Part shown: positions 33,201-44,400 of the stretch, in pieces
Layout of the letters: each line of letters opens with the position of its first letter
Numbering within the stretch: position 1 is the stretch's first letter
Origin: Cristatella mucedo
Taxonomy: Eukaryota; Bryozoa; Phylactolaemata; Cristatellidae
DNA length: 64,000 nucleotides
NCBI GenBank assembly: GCA_009760855.2
Contig: WPIO01000031.1
Location: forward strand, 827,001 to 891,000
Direction of reading: 5' to 3'
Program-made: the position numbers and the translations under genes
The notes under the pieces: model-generated
Told to the model about the DNA's origin: nothing
The model's input: the letters and a program-made list of their open reading frames with translations, nothing else
The model's database searches: none

Positions 33201-36200
33201 CAGCATGAAATTCCCTGCTCCGCCTGTGGTGGTGTCGTTTTGGCTGCCGAGAAGGAAGCTCCTGTGCAGCCACCCAGGCTTGCTCATGCGGCCGAAGACT
33301 TGCCCGCTAATAATAATAATAATAATAATAATAATAGTGCACTCGATAAAGCGCCCTCAGAGAACTCAATCTCTAACTCAATCTCTCTCTAGGCGCTTTA
33401 CATTTGCTGCAAGGGGAAATGCAATTGAATGGTGAGTAATATCATGCTTGATAAACAAATAAAATGAATAACATGGTTAGGGGTGACATGCACAGGGTTA
33501 GCATGCAAATTCAGCTGTTCAGGTAGTTTTAAGTCGTGGTGAGTCGTAGACAGATTTTCTGGTCCCCCGTAATTGAGGTTCTGTTGATGAGACATCGGAG
33601 TGTCATTTCCAATATCAGGGATATAAAGAGTTCAGCTTCTGCACTGACATTGGGAAAACGGGACAGTGTGCACTGTTGAATCGATGTCTTGCTGTTATGT
33701 AATCAGTTCATCGTTGTTGGTTATGTCATGAGCTATGACCACGTGGACGAGCGAGTGGAAAAGGTAGCAACCACTTTGTCCGATCGGAGTGGAGATAAAT
33801 GTTAGTGTTGGCAACCATGACGGCTACAGCGACGATGATTTTAGGGACGAATGACAGTGATGGTGATGTCAGTTACGTTTTTGGTGACTTTTGCAGCTGA
33901 AATTTATTTTTCATTGCAGATATTGTTGTCGATCAAAACCAAGCCCTTCGTTTTGCTATCGATGTTGCAAAAGGCATGGAGTACCTACATTCCTTGGATC
34001 CCATTATTCCCAACTTGTGTCTTACAAGCAAGCATGTGGTGGTAAGGAGTCAATGCTTATCAGTGTCTTTATCGGCCTGTAGTAGCGAAGCTACCACGGA
34101 CGACACGTTGTCTTTTCGAGTCTCACTTATTGCTGCCGAATGCTATTAACTCTGGCTATGAGCTTCTCGTGCTACGTCACATCTGTACTGTCTTCGATGA
34201 CTGTCTGCAGTTTGCAGCAAAAAAGCAGTTAGTCGTGGGCCGATGTGTCAAGATGTCATTTGATGAATAATTGAGGAAAAACACTGAATGGCTTATAGTT
34301 TCTCGCGAGCTCTCGAAGTATGTCATTGGTTTGAATTTACTGCTGTAGGCCACAGTGACGTCTGCTTTAATACTGAGTTTATTATCCCTTGCATTTGCCG
34401 ATTTATTGGCCTGCAGATCCACCGGTTTCGTGTGTTTCCACTAGTCGATTCACATGCCAATCCCTAACCGATTCTACAATTCATGACCGTCCGGACAGAA
34501 GGTCATGTAGCGTGGGTGACAGTTGTAGTTCAGACAGTATAGTCTGATACTGCCTTTATCAACTAAGCTAAGCTATGCATTGTGGTACCAGTTATTAGGT
34601 CCAATGACAGGTGGGCCCGAATGGGCTATAGTGAGGGGAGGGTGACTCGAAGAAACCCTCAGCAAGCTTACTCCCACCGAAATCGAGTTTGCGGCTTTAT
34701 TATTAGTCAGGACTGATGTTCATAAAATTTTTTAAAGTAGGTAAAATATATTAACAAAGAATTCTAACTGGAGTTGAGTGCCTTGATCGTGCTATGTGTA
34801 CTAGTAACCTAAAATCGAGCTGTATGCATAACAACTGCTGGCCAGACAGCCACCAAATTTATTTTTAGGCATATCCTTAATAAACCGCCTGTGATTGTGA
34901 CTGGTCGGCTGGGCATGCAAAAGAAGCCGAGTAGCTGACTCGGCCAGCGAAGCACTAGCATGTTTTTATCGGTGAGGCGGAAGACCCAGCCCCACCCTTG
35001 GAGTAATCTTCCTCACCGGTTCTAAAGGAGGAAATAGCCAGCAGGAATCGCTGAGCCAGAAATTGGCAATGTAAATCCGGGTTTATTTTGCTCTTCCATA
35101 ATTACAGATGTGTTGTAGCTTAGGCCGTGAATTCAAAAACATCGGCTTTCTTTCGATTCACCTCAAGGCGAAGTCAGTTGTTGAAGATCGTTTTGTAGAG
35201 ATTTGAAGCTGTAGATATTGCTCACCATTCTGCTTTTGTGCTCTTTGGTGTGTGAGCGATCTCTTAAGGCTCTCTTATTTATTTGTATACGGTTGGCTGG
35301 CACGAGAATGCCACCAGTGCCGTCGATGCCAGCAGTGGAATACATGCTTTTGTTTGCAGACCAGAGTGGATCAAATCAGTGGCATTTAGTGCTGGTAATT
35401 AATTAATAAATAAATAAATCCTAGCTGACTAAACAGCCTCTTTTTGTATAGCGACAGAAGAGCCTTTACGGCTATCACCACGCTTGCAGTGGCGATAAAG
35501 AATTGCCCACCGCAGGAATCGAACCCACGACCTCGGGACCAAGGTCGTGAAAGCAACCGCCTTACCTGGTGTGCCATCACGTCTTACCATAATTGTTGGC
35601 TTATGCACATGAGAGCTCACTGTAGTAGCTCAGTTTTACTGGAATAGCTTTGATTGGTCACCTCGAATGAGCATGTCTGGTTTAGATTGCAGTTTGCAAC
35701 ACAAAACTAAAATAGTCATGCATGCTGTGTTGTAGATCGACGAGGACCTGACTGCGAGAATCAACATGGCGGGCTACAAGTTCTCATTTCATGAGAGATA
35801 CAAGCATTACAGCCCAGCTTGGGTTGCTCCTGAAGGTATGTTGACCTATCACTGTAAATGCAAATGGTGCTATATGCTGACCCACATTGATTTGGCCATG
35901 CTTATTCTGTATTTATTTTGGACTTGACCAAAAGATGCCAGGGGACAGGTGGCCAGGCTGCCAAATCTGCTGGAAATTAATTTTTTCACAGTTGCCTTGG
36001 CAACTTGGTTTGAGTCTTTTTATAGCTGAACAGTGTTCTCCTAGTTGAAGCTACATTTGCATTTGTTGCCTGCCAGCATTTTAAAGTTGCTGCAGTGGGG
36101 GGTTTGAATTGAGCTCCTGCCTTTAGCCATTGTCAGCTGGCTTCCATCTTAGCAGACATAGCTTTTTGAAAGATTGCCGTGTTACATATGGATTTTGGCC

Positions 36201-37721
36201 ATCATTGCTTGTTAGTCAGCTTTTTTCCACATTTCGGTACCTGCAGTTGTTTTTAGGAGGTGCCGTGTAGCATATATATTGTCGTTGTAGCCCTGCTGAA
36301 GCGCCCCGAGTACATAAATACAAAGGCAGCCGATATGTGGAGCTTCTCCATCTTGCTATGGGAGCTGGCCACGCGCGAAGTTCCGTTCTCTGATAAGTCG
36401 CCGATGGAGGTTGGAATGAAGGTGAGCTCCTCTCAGGTTTCCTCATTCTCCTCCTTCTTCTCTTTGCAGTAGCTTTATTCGGGGCATGCTTCAAATAGAA
36501 ACTGGCTGCATATTTCTCGATCTAGCCGGCTTCTGGCATCGCTGTGAAGCTGGGATTTGTGCAGTTGTTTAATGTGCTTAGCGTTTTGTGTGTGTGAAAA
36601 ACGCAGCTTTGTATTGCATTTAGGAATTTTCATGTGTGCCTGTCTCGACAGGAAAAGACGGCTTGTAAAGATATGCTTCACATATGATGTCGCCAACGGG
36701 ACTGACGTGATTGGCATCTGCCAGCATTTACTCGGGGTATCGGAGTAGTTCACCAGAGGATCGTTGAACCGCTGTACTCACCACTCCGTTGGCTCTGTAT
36801 ATACGTAGGTTTGCACCTATCCGGAGGCGTAGCCATGATTTTCAGCCTGGGAGGGCTGGCAAGACTTGTAAGATTTTCGTGCAGTGAGCAAGCCCCGAAT
36901 GTAATGAAAAAGGAAAAATTATAGCCCACTATTGTAGCATGATTCGACATGCACTCGGCCGTTGCTCAACGAGTGAAAATAGGACACGATTTCTTCGTTG
37001 GTGATGGTGTGGGCAGAGGCACAGGGGGCGGCCCAGGTTGCTGCCCCGCTCCAGGGGTAGGGATGCCCGTCCGCCCACCCCATGGCTCTGCCACTGCATC
37101 CACCTGTAGTTCACCGGTCAGTATTACTTTCGAAGTTACATTTGCAATGGAGGCAATTGCCAGCTCTTGACTGGAACTTGGTGGGTGGGGGTGCAATGCA
37201 CCGGACGTCGAGGAGTCGTTGCGGCTGGGTGGACGTGGCCTGCACTGGCTGAGAGCTTCTTGTTGTTGACCCATCCAACGGTATAACTGGGGTAATGGAT
37301 GCACTCTTTATGAGGCTCCGTGAGGATTTTGGCCACAAAGTGAGTTTCGTGTTATGCCTGGTGGATTATTTATAAAAATTAAGAATTTTATTGGATATCG
37401 TGGTTTTAAGATTGAATCTGTTTCCCCGGAAGTGCTGAGCAACAGGACTGCCCACCACTGGCTGCAGGACTAATGGGCTGAAGTTGATTCATAGGCTGGA
37501 GCTTGGCACGAAGTGGGTTTTGCTTGTTCGTGTCAGCCAACTAAATCTCTTTCTATTAGCTCTTTGCATATGGTGAAATGAAAGCACTTCAATCGATGGG
37601 TGATGATTTTCTCAGTTTCATCACGAAAAAGCATATCCATCGTTGTACTAAGAGTTATGTGCTCGTTGGAAACTCTGTTGGAAACACACGATGGACCTAT
37701 TCTTCAACTGAGATCTTTCCT

Positions 37722-37766
<45 letters not shown>

Positions 37767-38904
37767 TGAGCCGGCTGGATGAGTGCAGAGTTTGCCAGTT
37801 TTGTGCCAGATCGCTTAAACTGAGACTTGAGGAGGTCTGAGCACGTGTGGGCACAGTCGGAGGAGGTGGTACCTGTAAAGGTGGGGGGTAGGGTTGGGGG
37901 CAGAAACAATTGCTGGATTCTTTCGAGGAGGAATAAGTCACTGCCAAGTCACCACTAGTAAAGAAGTGTGCCTATGGAGTTTAATAATCAAATAGAGGTC
38001 ACACGTGACTTTCAAACCCCTCGTGATCCAAGTTATTTAGCTGCTCCAAATGGCCAGAATAAGTTGTTTCCGATATTTTATGCAGCACTCTTGGGTTGAA
38101 TGGTGGTTATCGTTGTCACGTGAGCAGACTGGCATGTCAAGCCGAGGCATCATGCCCTCGGTCACAGTTGCGTGAATAACTACACTGTGCTGGTGGGATA
38201 AGAAACTTAAGCGTTCCATAAATGCAAGCAGCCTCGTACATATGCTGGGTTCGAATGAAACCGTGATGGACATAAGGGGTCAACAACTAAGCAGTCAAGG
38301 GCATCATCGTAGTATTTTATCATGAAGGCTCCGTGCTGGAGCCCTGGACTGCACCCAGGCTCTGATTGCCTAGCTTTTTAGCAGCAATCGCCACCGCATT
38401 GCAATCACTGCTCAAAAAACGACAAACTTTCTCCCGAAAAACCCTTGTTCGCACTGGGAATAGGTTTAGCGCAGTCGTGCAACGCTCGGAGGAGCACCGT
38501 CAGTGCAAAGGCTATGCTTGTGCGAGCAAAACGCCCCGTTTATCGGCAGGATTGTTCTTACTTATGTTCTCTCTTCTGCACCGAAGGCCATTATTTCTGT
38601 ACGGACGTGATGAATTTCTCCAGATCTGACACACATGCACTCGCATGCACACTGGGCACACTGGACTCTGAGAGGCTGCCCTTGCACGATTAGTCGTGCT
38701 TCTCGGTACAGCTTGCTGAGCAGCCTGATCACATGCACTGTCCCGCCGCAGGTCGCCCTCGAGCAGCTGCGGCTGACCATTCCGCCGGGAACGTCGGCTC
38801 ACTCGTCTAAGCTGATCAAGATCTGCATGAACGAGGATCCCGGCAAGCGGCCTCACTTCGACATGATCATACCGATTCTCGAGAAGATGAAGCAGTCAGC
38901 ATGA
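24211..38904 (+). CDS. ILK: Integrin-linked kinase (ILK), nine coding exons, complete
   Basis: Adhesion scaffold of the ILK-PINCH-parvin complex, linking integrin tails to actin. Exons 24211-24299, 24379-24544, 24774-24869, 29648-29911, 31451-31682, 33920-34041, 35736-35835, 36291-36421 and 38752-38904 join in frame into 450 aa (human 452). The protein starts MDDIF. Ankyrin repeats cover about residues 31-150, with [17 protein letters not shown] and [13 protein letters not shown] visible, and a basic linker follows. The pseudokinase domain spans about 190-448: the beta-3 Lys is Lys219 in AKVL, no HRD loop is present, and PAWVAPEAL, ADMWSF and [12 protein letters not shown] are conserved. The segment in place of DFG reads AGYKF (Gly336), where human ILK has ADVKF, so even that Asp is lost. 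All borders are GT/AG. A second copy of the last exon lies at 54271. Confidence 0.95.
24379..24544 (+). CDS. ILK: ILK coding exon 2 (ankyrin)
   Basis: It follows a 79-base intron. Acceptor CTTGCAG, donor ATG then GTAAGA. Residues 30-85, ankyrin repeats 1-2. Confidence 0.95.
24774..24869 (+). CDS. ILK: ILK coding exon 3 (ankyrin)
   Basis: Acceptor CTTTCAG, donor GAG then GTAAGT. Residues 86-117, with [14 protein letters not shown]. Confidence 0.95.
25396..25570 (-). mobile_element. tRNA-derived SINE, family 2 (ILK intron 3)
   Basis: Reverse strand: an A-box-like GGCACACTAGG, a B-box-like GAGTTCGATTCC, the GGTGGGCGATCCTTTATTGC body, and a tail ending ATTTATTTATTTATT. Confidence 0.8.
25935..28375 (+). 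mobile_element. L2-like LINE, longest copy with endonuclease and RT remnants (ILK intron 3)
   Basis: It starts with endonuclease-type blocks: an LSETWLK-like motif near 25990 and a [10 protein letters not shown]-like motif near 26310. A SINE is nested at 26415-26565. RT remnants follow: a [16 protein letters not shown]-like block at about 26985, the [16 protein letters not shown]-like block at about 27205, and the [12 protein letters not shown] active-site remnant at about 27480. The C-terminal [13 protein letters not shown]-like block and the 3' tail with ATT end at about 28375. Stops and indels make it inactive. Confidence 0.8.
26415..26565 (+). mobile_element. SINE family 1 (tRNA head plus L2-type tail), nested
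   Basis: The head shows TGGTTAAGGTGCTCGCCGAC and GTCGTGGACTCGAGCTCCGT. The tail ATGAAGTGCCTGAATAGAGA followed by TTAATTTCCCTTAGGG mimics the LINE 3' end. It interrupts the LINE at 25935-28375. Confidence 0.72.
28705..28815 (-). mobile_element. L2-like LINE 3' tail (ILK intron 3)
   Basis: AAT run, then AGCAGAGAACTTAATCTCTG and CTACATTTGCTGCAAAGGAA, the reverse complement of the common tail. Confidence 0.75.
29648..29911 (+). CDS. ILK: ILK coding exon 4
   Basis: Acceptor GCTGTAG, donor TCG then GTAGGC, after a 4.8-kb intron full of repeats. Residues 118-205: the last ankyrin repeats ([17 protein letters not shown]) and the linker to the pseudokinase. Confidence 0.93.
29912..31450 (+). other. 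ILK intron 4, nothing recognised
   Basis: No repeat family or further exon is recognised. Open frames here lack domain signatures. Confidence 0.4.
31451..31682 (+). CDS. ILK: ILK coding exon 5 (pseudokinase N-lobe)
   Basis: Acceptor TCTTGCAG, donor ATCG then GTCAGT. Residues 206-282 plus one base, with [16 protein letters not shown] and [14 protein letters not shown]. Confidence 0.94.
32095..32285 (+). mobile_element. L2-like LINE 3' tail (ILK intron 5)
   Basis: TTCTTCGTGTGCATGTACCT, CAGCATCTGTAAAGTGCCTA and GATAGAGATTC..., then an ATT run. Confidence 0.65.
33305..33600 (-). mobile_element. L2-like LINE 3' end (ILK intron 5)
   Basis: AAT run at 33308-33337, GCGCCCTCAGAGAACTCAATCTC, CGCTTTACATTTGCTGCAAG, ATTGAATGGTGAG and the AACATGGTTAGGGGTGACAT block, all reverse complements of the LINE end at 400-592. 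Confidence 0.78.
33920..34041 (+). CDS. ILK: ILK coding exon 6
   Basis: Acceptor TTGCAG, donor GTG then GTAAGG. Residues 283-323, helix D-E region and the degenerate catalytic loop. Confidence 0.93.
35395..35590 (-). mobile_element. tRNA-derived SINE, family 2, best copy (ILK intron 6)
   Basis: Reverse strand: A-box-like TGGCACACCAGG, B-box-like GGTTCGATTCC, the body with GCCACTGCAAGCGTGGTGAT and AGGCTGTTTAGTCAGCTAGG, and an ATTTATTT tail. This is the clearest full-length member in the window. Confidence 0.85.
35736..35835 (+). CDS. ILK: ILK coding exon 7 (degenerate DFG, APE)
   Basis: Acceptor GTTGTAG, donor GAAG then GTATGT. Residues 324-356 plus one base, with [18 protein letters not shown] and PAWVAPE. 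Confidence 0.94.
36291..36421 (+). CDS. ILK: ILK coding exon 8
   Basis: Acceptor GTTGTAG, donor AAG then GTGAGC. Residues 357-400, with [20 protein letters not shown]. Confidence 0.94.
36820..37110. other. Possible DNA-transposon remnant in ILK intron 8
   Basis: GGAGGCGTAGCCATGATTTTCAG resembles the GGCGTAGCC-type ends common in non-autonomous DNA transposons. No matching inverted end or target duplication was found. Confidence 0.2.
37730..37763. repeat. (CT)n microsatellite
   Basis: About 17 CT units after a C10 run, in ILK intron 8. Confidence 0.95.
38752..38904 (+). CDS. ILK: ILK terminal coding exon 9
   Basis: Acceptor CCGCCGCAG, phase 0. Residues 401-450 and TGA, with [20 protein letters not shown]. 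Homology to the second copy extends from about 38720 to 39230, so it includes the intron end and about 325 bases of 3' flank. Confidence 0.95.
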   Translation, partial: VALEQLRLTIPPGTSAHSSKLIKICMNEDPGKRPHFDMIIPILEKMKQSA

Positions 38905-41900
38905 GCCGGCTCTGTGCCAGCCGCTGGCGTGTGCTCGAAGACGAGGCTACTTTTTCTAGGCACATGCGGCTAGTTCGGCAAGGTCGAGGCGAGGCCCGAG
39001 TAGGTGCAGGAGCTTGCCTTCCGGTCTCTGCTGCTGCTGCTGCTCCTCGCTGCCGGCTGTACTACAGAACTCAAGATTTGCAGGCATGTGTGCTTGCCCC
39101 AAGCGTACAGCCAAAACTGGTAGCTGTATTTGGTTTTACTTTTGCCCAATGTGCACATAGTTTAGTTATATTTATATACGACATAATCTAGCATTGTGAC
39201 GGCAGATGTAGCCACAAATAGTTTATTTGCATTGTGCTCCTTCGACCACGGTTATGCTATGTAGGTGGCAACGATTGCCCGTCGGTTTACGTTTAATTTA
39301 TGAGGCTTCCATGCAGTAGTGGCCAGGTCCTTGCGAGTGTCCTGTAATTCGTGCCTCCTGGGTGACGGCTGTTAGCACTGACGCAGGGCCGTCTGTCTGC
39401 AATGCTGACATGGTATTCTTGTTGTGCAAGCTCGCATTGTCTTCTGGAACCTATGTAAGGCCTTTTTATAATTATTTATAGTCGTCGCTGTGTGTCATGC
39501 GTGTTGTATTCGCAATCGTGACTATTGAGCTGTCTTTCTCCAGCGAGGTCTGCAAGGCAAGGAACTATTGTGAAAGCGCTCTCCTCTCTTCTTTCCTTTG
39601 CCTCTCTTTATCTCTCTATATCTCTCTATTTCACCCCCCTCTCTCTCTGTCTCCGTCTCTCCCCTCTCTCTCTCTCTCTCTCTCCTCTGTCTCTCTATCT
39701 GCTCTCTGTGCCTCGTTAAAAATTGCCGTCGCGAGGCTAAGTTATTGTCCTGATCTAACCCTGTCTTTCTAGGAAGCTAGCCTAGTTGGCTGCGAGTTAT
39801 CTTGTCGTAATATCTCCTAAAATATTTACGATTGTTTTAATCTTCTGCCCAGCTTTGATCGTCTTAAACTCCCTCACCGACGTAGTTTGCCGACCCGACC
39901 GTGTCACTGCAAAACGAGTAACCCGTGGCTTTCAATCACGATTGCATCGGGTCTCTCGTTGTCAACCGATCGTTTGGCTGAACTATGACAACAATCTTGC
40001 AGAGAACCGGTGCTTGACTGAACTTGCCTGATCTGCCTAGCAAGTTCTGTGAAGAACATAAAGCTTTTCGGAAATGGCACACAAAGTACAAAGCAGAACC
40101 AAGTGATGTACTTTCGTAATTTATTCGTAATTTATTGAAAATAACAGAAAGATAATCTGTGAAAAATATCTTAAGGTCCTGAAGCCGTGCTAAGACGTGT
40201 ACAGGGGAACTGTACAGCAGCTCATGTGCACTTTGCCGAGATTTCTTTTGGAAACAGGACAGGGAAAGTGTCGTACAGCAGCTTGTCGAGAGCTCTTCGG
40301 TTCTCCACTGCCAGTCAGTCGAGCGTTAGAAAAACGGTGAACTACAACATTTCGTAGTATGCAGGCATGCTTAGGGGATGGCATGTTTTTAGCTTTGAGA
40401 TGTCGCTCGTCCCTCTCACGGCCCCGATGACGTGCATCATTGCCCCAAGATATCTGCTGCCTGAAGCAGCCAGCCTTTAGACAGCTTCACCAGCCCTACG
40501 ACGGCCCACACGCTAAGCTCACACGCGTGGAAAAACATTTTTCTGTCGATGTCCCTGGCCCCCACACGGATATCTCGATTAACCGGCTGAAGGACAGTTA
40601 AAATAAATAACGTCGAGAACAGTTTAAATAAACAGGAGGCGGGCACACCTTTGGCACTGCAAGAACTTCCTTTGGCGTCACCTCCTCCACCGTCATCACC
40701 TACACCATGCTCGTCTTAGTCTTCACCTTCGCAGCAATCGATTTTGTAAGAATGGCACAATCCTTCGCTTACACCTCGAGTCCGAAACGCGGTTTGGTCA
40801 TGGCGTTAATTTTCCTCGGCACCACCGATTATTTCTCGTAAAATCTCGTCTGCTCGCGCCTCGCGACGGGGGGGGGAGGGGGTGCAATGTGTACGTCGCC
40901 AATATTGTTCCGCCCCCAGCTTGACCCTCAGGCTGTACCCGGAACTATTCGCAAGGCACAATTTCGCAACGCGTCTTATTTCTTATTATGTTAGCTCGGA
41001 CTTAATCTCATTTTCTCCGCCAGCGCTCGTGACAAAAGCACGCAGACTTCGCCGCATACACAGAGCTTTATTACAGGGGAAATACTGGCCCTGTACTTAC
41101 GGGTCACCATCACCCTAAACTTCTAGCATGCACGGATGATGGATAGACTAGGTATCCAACCTAGTCAAGGTGACCTGGTGTGGCAGCAATGCTTCCTGCC
41201 CGGAGCCGAATCCCTACCGACCCCAAGCCTAAGGACATACACATAAGGAAGGACACGAGCGGCTAGCACACTGCACAGTCTCTGTTGCACTTGCCTGTTT
41301 GTCGCTCGAGGCTGCTGCGTCTTCGAAGTCTCCGAGCCATCAAACGAGGGCGGCCTCGCTTGGTGCGGAGCAGCCGACGTGCACTAGGGTGGCGTGCGTG
41401 CGTCTTGAGCGAACCGTCTACCTCGGCGTACACCTGAGCATTCGCACGTCCTCGCTCGCTCGATCTTCGAAGTACTCTCGAGCCTTTTGCCTTCTCTCAA
41501 CTATCTTGCGGCGATGGTGGCGACAACCCCAAAGGTTTCGCTTGGATCCTCTCACATAACCGCTGTAGGATTAGCCCGACGTGTGCCGTAGGTTAGCGCA
41601 AAGCCCAACACCTCAATCGCCCTGGTCGGCAATGCGGGGCCCGGCGGCGAGCATACCACAGGCTAGCTGGCACCATCCGACGACCGCTTCCAGTGGTGCC
41701 ATCTATTGAGATTATCTGCCAGGATTTGTTGTCATTGGTCTAATATGTCCGAGCGCCTAGCTGGCCCCAATAGCCTCAGTACTTCGGCTAGGCATTAGTT
41801 CAGGCATAGGCGAACGCTGCCCACGTAAGCTGTCTGTGACGAGCAGGCTGTTCAGCCATCATACTAGGACACGTTCTCCCAGAGAACCCGACCCAGTCGC

Positions 41901-41925
41901 ACCGCATTCGTGCGATGTCGATATA
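38905..41925. other. ILK 3' flank and intergenic, no gene recognised
   Basis: The first 325 bases are homologous to the flank of the duplicate exon at 54271. A CT-rich tract lies at 39590-39710. No AATAAA is seen within the first kilobase after the ILK stop, so the transcript end is not placed. Confidence 0.4.
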
Positions 41926-41929
41926 ATAA

Positions 41930-42085
41930 ATATAACATAAATATAATTCATTTATATAGCACCCCAAGAGAACTTAATCTCTATTCAGGCGCTTCACATA
42001 TGCCTCGGGGCTCGGGCCCACGACCTCAGTCAGACCTTGGTCGGGGCGAGCACCTTAACCACTAGACCAAACGAGCGTGCATATT
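41930..42085 (-). mobile_element. SINE family 1 (tRNA head plus L2-type tail), best copy
   Basis: Reverse strand: TGGTCTAGTGGTTAAGGTGC (A-box region of a tRNA), GTCGTGGGCCCGAGCCCCG-like B box, then GAAGCGCCTGAATAGAGATT, AAGTTCTCTTGGGGTGC and AT-rich end. The last part is the L2 tail. Confidence 0.82.
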
Positions 42086-42489
42086 CCTGTGCAGTGCTTT
42101 CTTTGCAGTCACAACGACGAACCCAACTCATGTAACAGTCAGTATGTTGTACTTCGATTTACGCTAGTGAAACCGCGTGCTAGATCAGCATGAAATACTG
42201 TCGAAATATTCTTAGTAGTTCCAGAACTATAATGACTAGAAACCACTTATGTCATAATCCATGATAACTAGGTATACGTCACATAAGTCACGTAGTAGGC
42301 AGCGAGTTGAGTAGAAGGCATCGGGTCAGGAGGTTGTACGTCGGCCGGTAGTTTAGCGGTGCTCTGGGCGATGGGCGAGAGATCCGCTATTGTCGAAAAG
42401 ACCTTTCTACTCAATGGATATGGACTTTTGATTTGAAGATATTAGCAGCCACGCCCCAAAGCACAGGGCTTTCCCCAGTGAAGTTAAAA

Positions 42490-42615
42490 GTCTGCTGATT
42501 CACTAGCCTCGTTTACATACTAGCCGAAGAGCCGCCACCCCCGCCTGCAGTGGGCATTCAGGGATCGCCCACATTAGGACTCGAACCCACGGCCTGAGTG
42601 ATATAAAGCGAGCAA
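42490..42615 (-). mobile_element. tRNA-derived SINE, family 2, fragment
   Basis: GGGTTCGAGTCC B box on the reverse strand, then GGGCGATCCCTGAATGCCCA and GGCGGCTCTTCGGC. Confidence 0.6.
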
Positions 42616-42769
42616 ACTTACCCATTTTCGCGAAAACGTACGGTTTCACCCAAGGTAAGCTCGCGGAAAAAAGCGTGCCATCAAAAGCGCGCCAACAAAA
42701 GCGTGCCGACAACGGAGCGAAACGACTTAAGCTTGCAAGTAATAAGCGCCAACAAACGCGCGAATTTTA

Positions 42770-43470
42770 TTTTAGAAATGGATTATCATAATACGATAAC
42801 TAATTTGAGGAAATAACAACATAGTGTAACTCGGACCTTTTTTTAGTTTATGCCAACTTTAAAATACTTTTTGAAATGATATAGTTAGATAGAAAGAGGT
42901 AATATAGCCTAATAATGTCAGCCGATTTTTAATTAGATTCTCAGGTTGTCTGTTTCCTCGAAGGTAATCTGCCACTATGACTATTTCATACGTTGGTATC
43001 AGCGCCTTCAAGCATCGATTAAGGCAATTGTATTTTGACTTGGATGCTTCTGGAAGTCTGGTTCCTGAATGAAATCTCTAGATCTTCAAAGGTCATGTAA
43101 AAATTGGCAAAAACAAATTTGTATGCTGTGCATTGATAAACATTGAATTATTCATGTACAGGTTTTGCTTGCTAGTTCATTTTGTGTTTATTTCTCCAAA
43201 TTTAATTGCAAATTTTGTTTTTCGGCCAACCATTACATACAAAGGTATTGATAATTTTATTTATTAGGAATTTTATTCTTATTGTTGCCAAACCGCAAAT
43301 GTATTTTTAATGTATGATGAGACTTGATACACCAACCGTAAGCTGCATATTTGTTTATTCTTGGTAAATAGTAATTTATTTGGAAGACAATGCCCGTTGA
43401 ATTAATTAAATCATTTACATTTTTTTATTTTAGTGTACTTTTTCATGCGCACATTGGTCGGGGTTTACAG
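42770..43470. other. AT-rich island
   Basis: About 700 bases of strikingly AT-rich sequence (TTTATT/AAATTT-dense) between GC-richer flanks. No ORF, repeat match or terminal repeat is recognised. It starts after several AAGCGTGCC / AAAGCGCGCC short repeats at 42660-42770. Confidence 0.6.
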
Positions 43471-43684
43471 CATTTTGTGCTTTTGTTATAGCGCCTAGGT
43501 AAAGACTAGCACCATTACGAGTGCCTTGCTTGCGACCAACAGGCATTAGGGCAGAAGCCGCCGAACCGGCCTATTACGGGTCGTTGGAGCTCATTGGGCA
43601 GAGACAAAAATTATTGGGAACAGAAGTTTCTGAGCCTTGCGGCGTAATTGTGGCAAATGTTCGTTGTCGCAATGTCCGATTACC

Positions 43685-44400
43685 ATTGTAATAATAATAA
43701 TAATACTGCATTTGATGTAGCGCCCTTAGCGAACTCAATCTCTTTCTTGGCATTTAAAATTTGCTGCAAAGGAAGCACGATCGAATGGTTAGTGGTATCA
43801 TGCTCAATAAACAACAAGAATAACATGGTTAGGGGTGACTTGCACAGGGTCGTCATGAGAGTTTGGTCAGTGGCAGCATGCACAGTGCCAGCACGCATGA
43901 ACATAAAAGGAATAATCATTTGGACCCACCAAATGCTGTGATAAATATGTGCGTTTGTAAGTTCTTTTTACGTGTGGTCAAATCAGGGGATGTCGTGACG
44001 GAAGTCGAGAGTGAGTTCCCGGCAACCGGAGCATATAAATTAAAGGCACCGTCTCCAAAGGATCTGATATTTGTACGACGTATGGGTAAAAAGTTGGATT
44101 TTGAAAAGCGGGTGGCACGATGCTTAGCCTGGTAGAGGAGTAGATATGATAGGTAGGTTGGAGCCAAAGAATGAAGGAACGTAAAAGGGATTGACAAAAT
44201 CTTGAAAGTCAATGCGTTGCATGACTGGAAGCCAGTACAGGTCGGCGAGAAGTGGTGTGATGTGGCAACTGCGACGCTCACGACAGGCAAGCAAAAAGCC
44301 TAGATGCCGAGTTTTGCACCAGTTGTAAGCGCGTGGTTGGACAGGCCGGTGGACCAGCAAGCAGTGATGCGGTCAAGACCGCACGTTCTTCGTACCATAA
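43685..44400 (-). mobile_element. L2-like LINE 3' end
   Basis: Reverse-strand C-terminus: RERRSCHITPLLADLYWLPV-like block near 44220-44280, GDGAFNLYAP-like block near 44040, then the tail and AAT run at 43688. This is one of the better preserved C-termini. It is interrupted by frameshifts. Confidence 0.8.
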
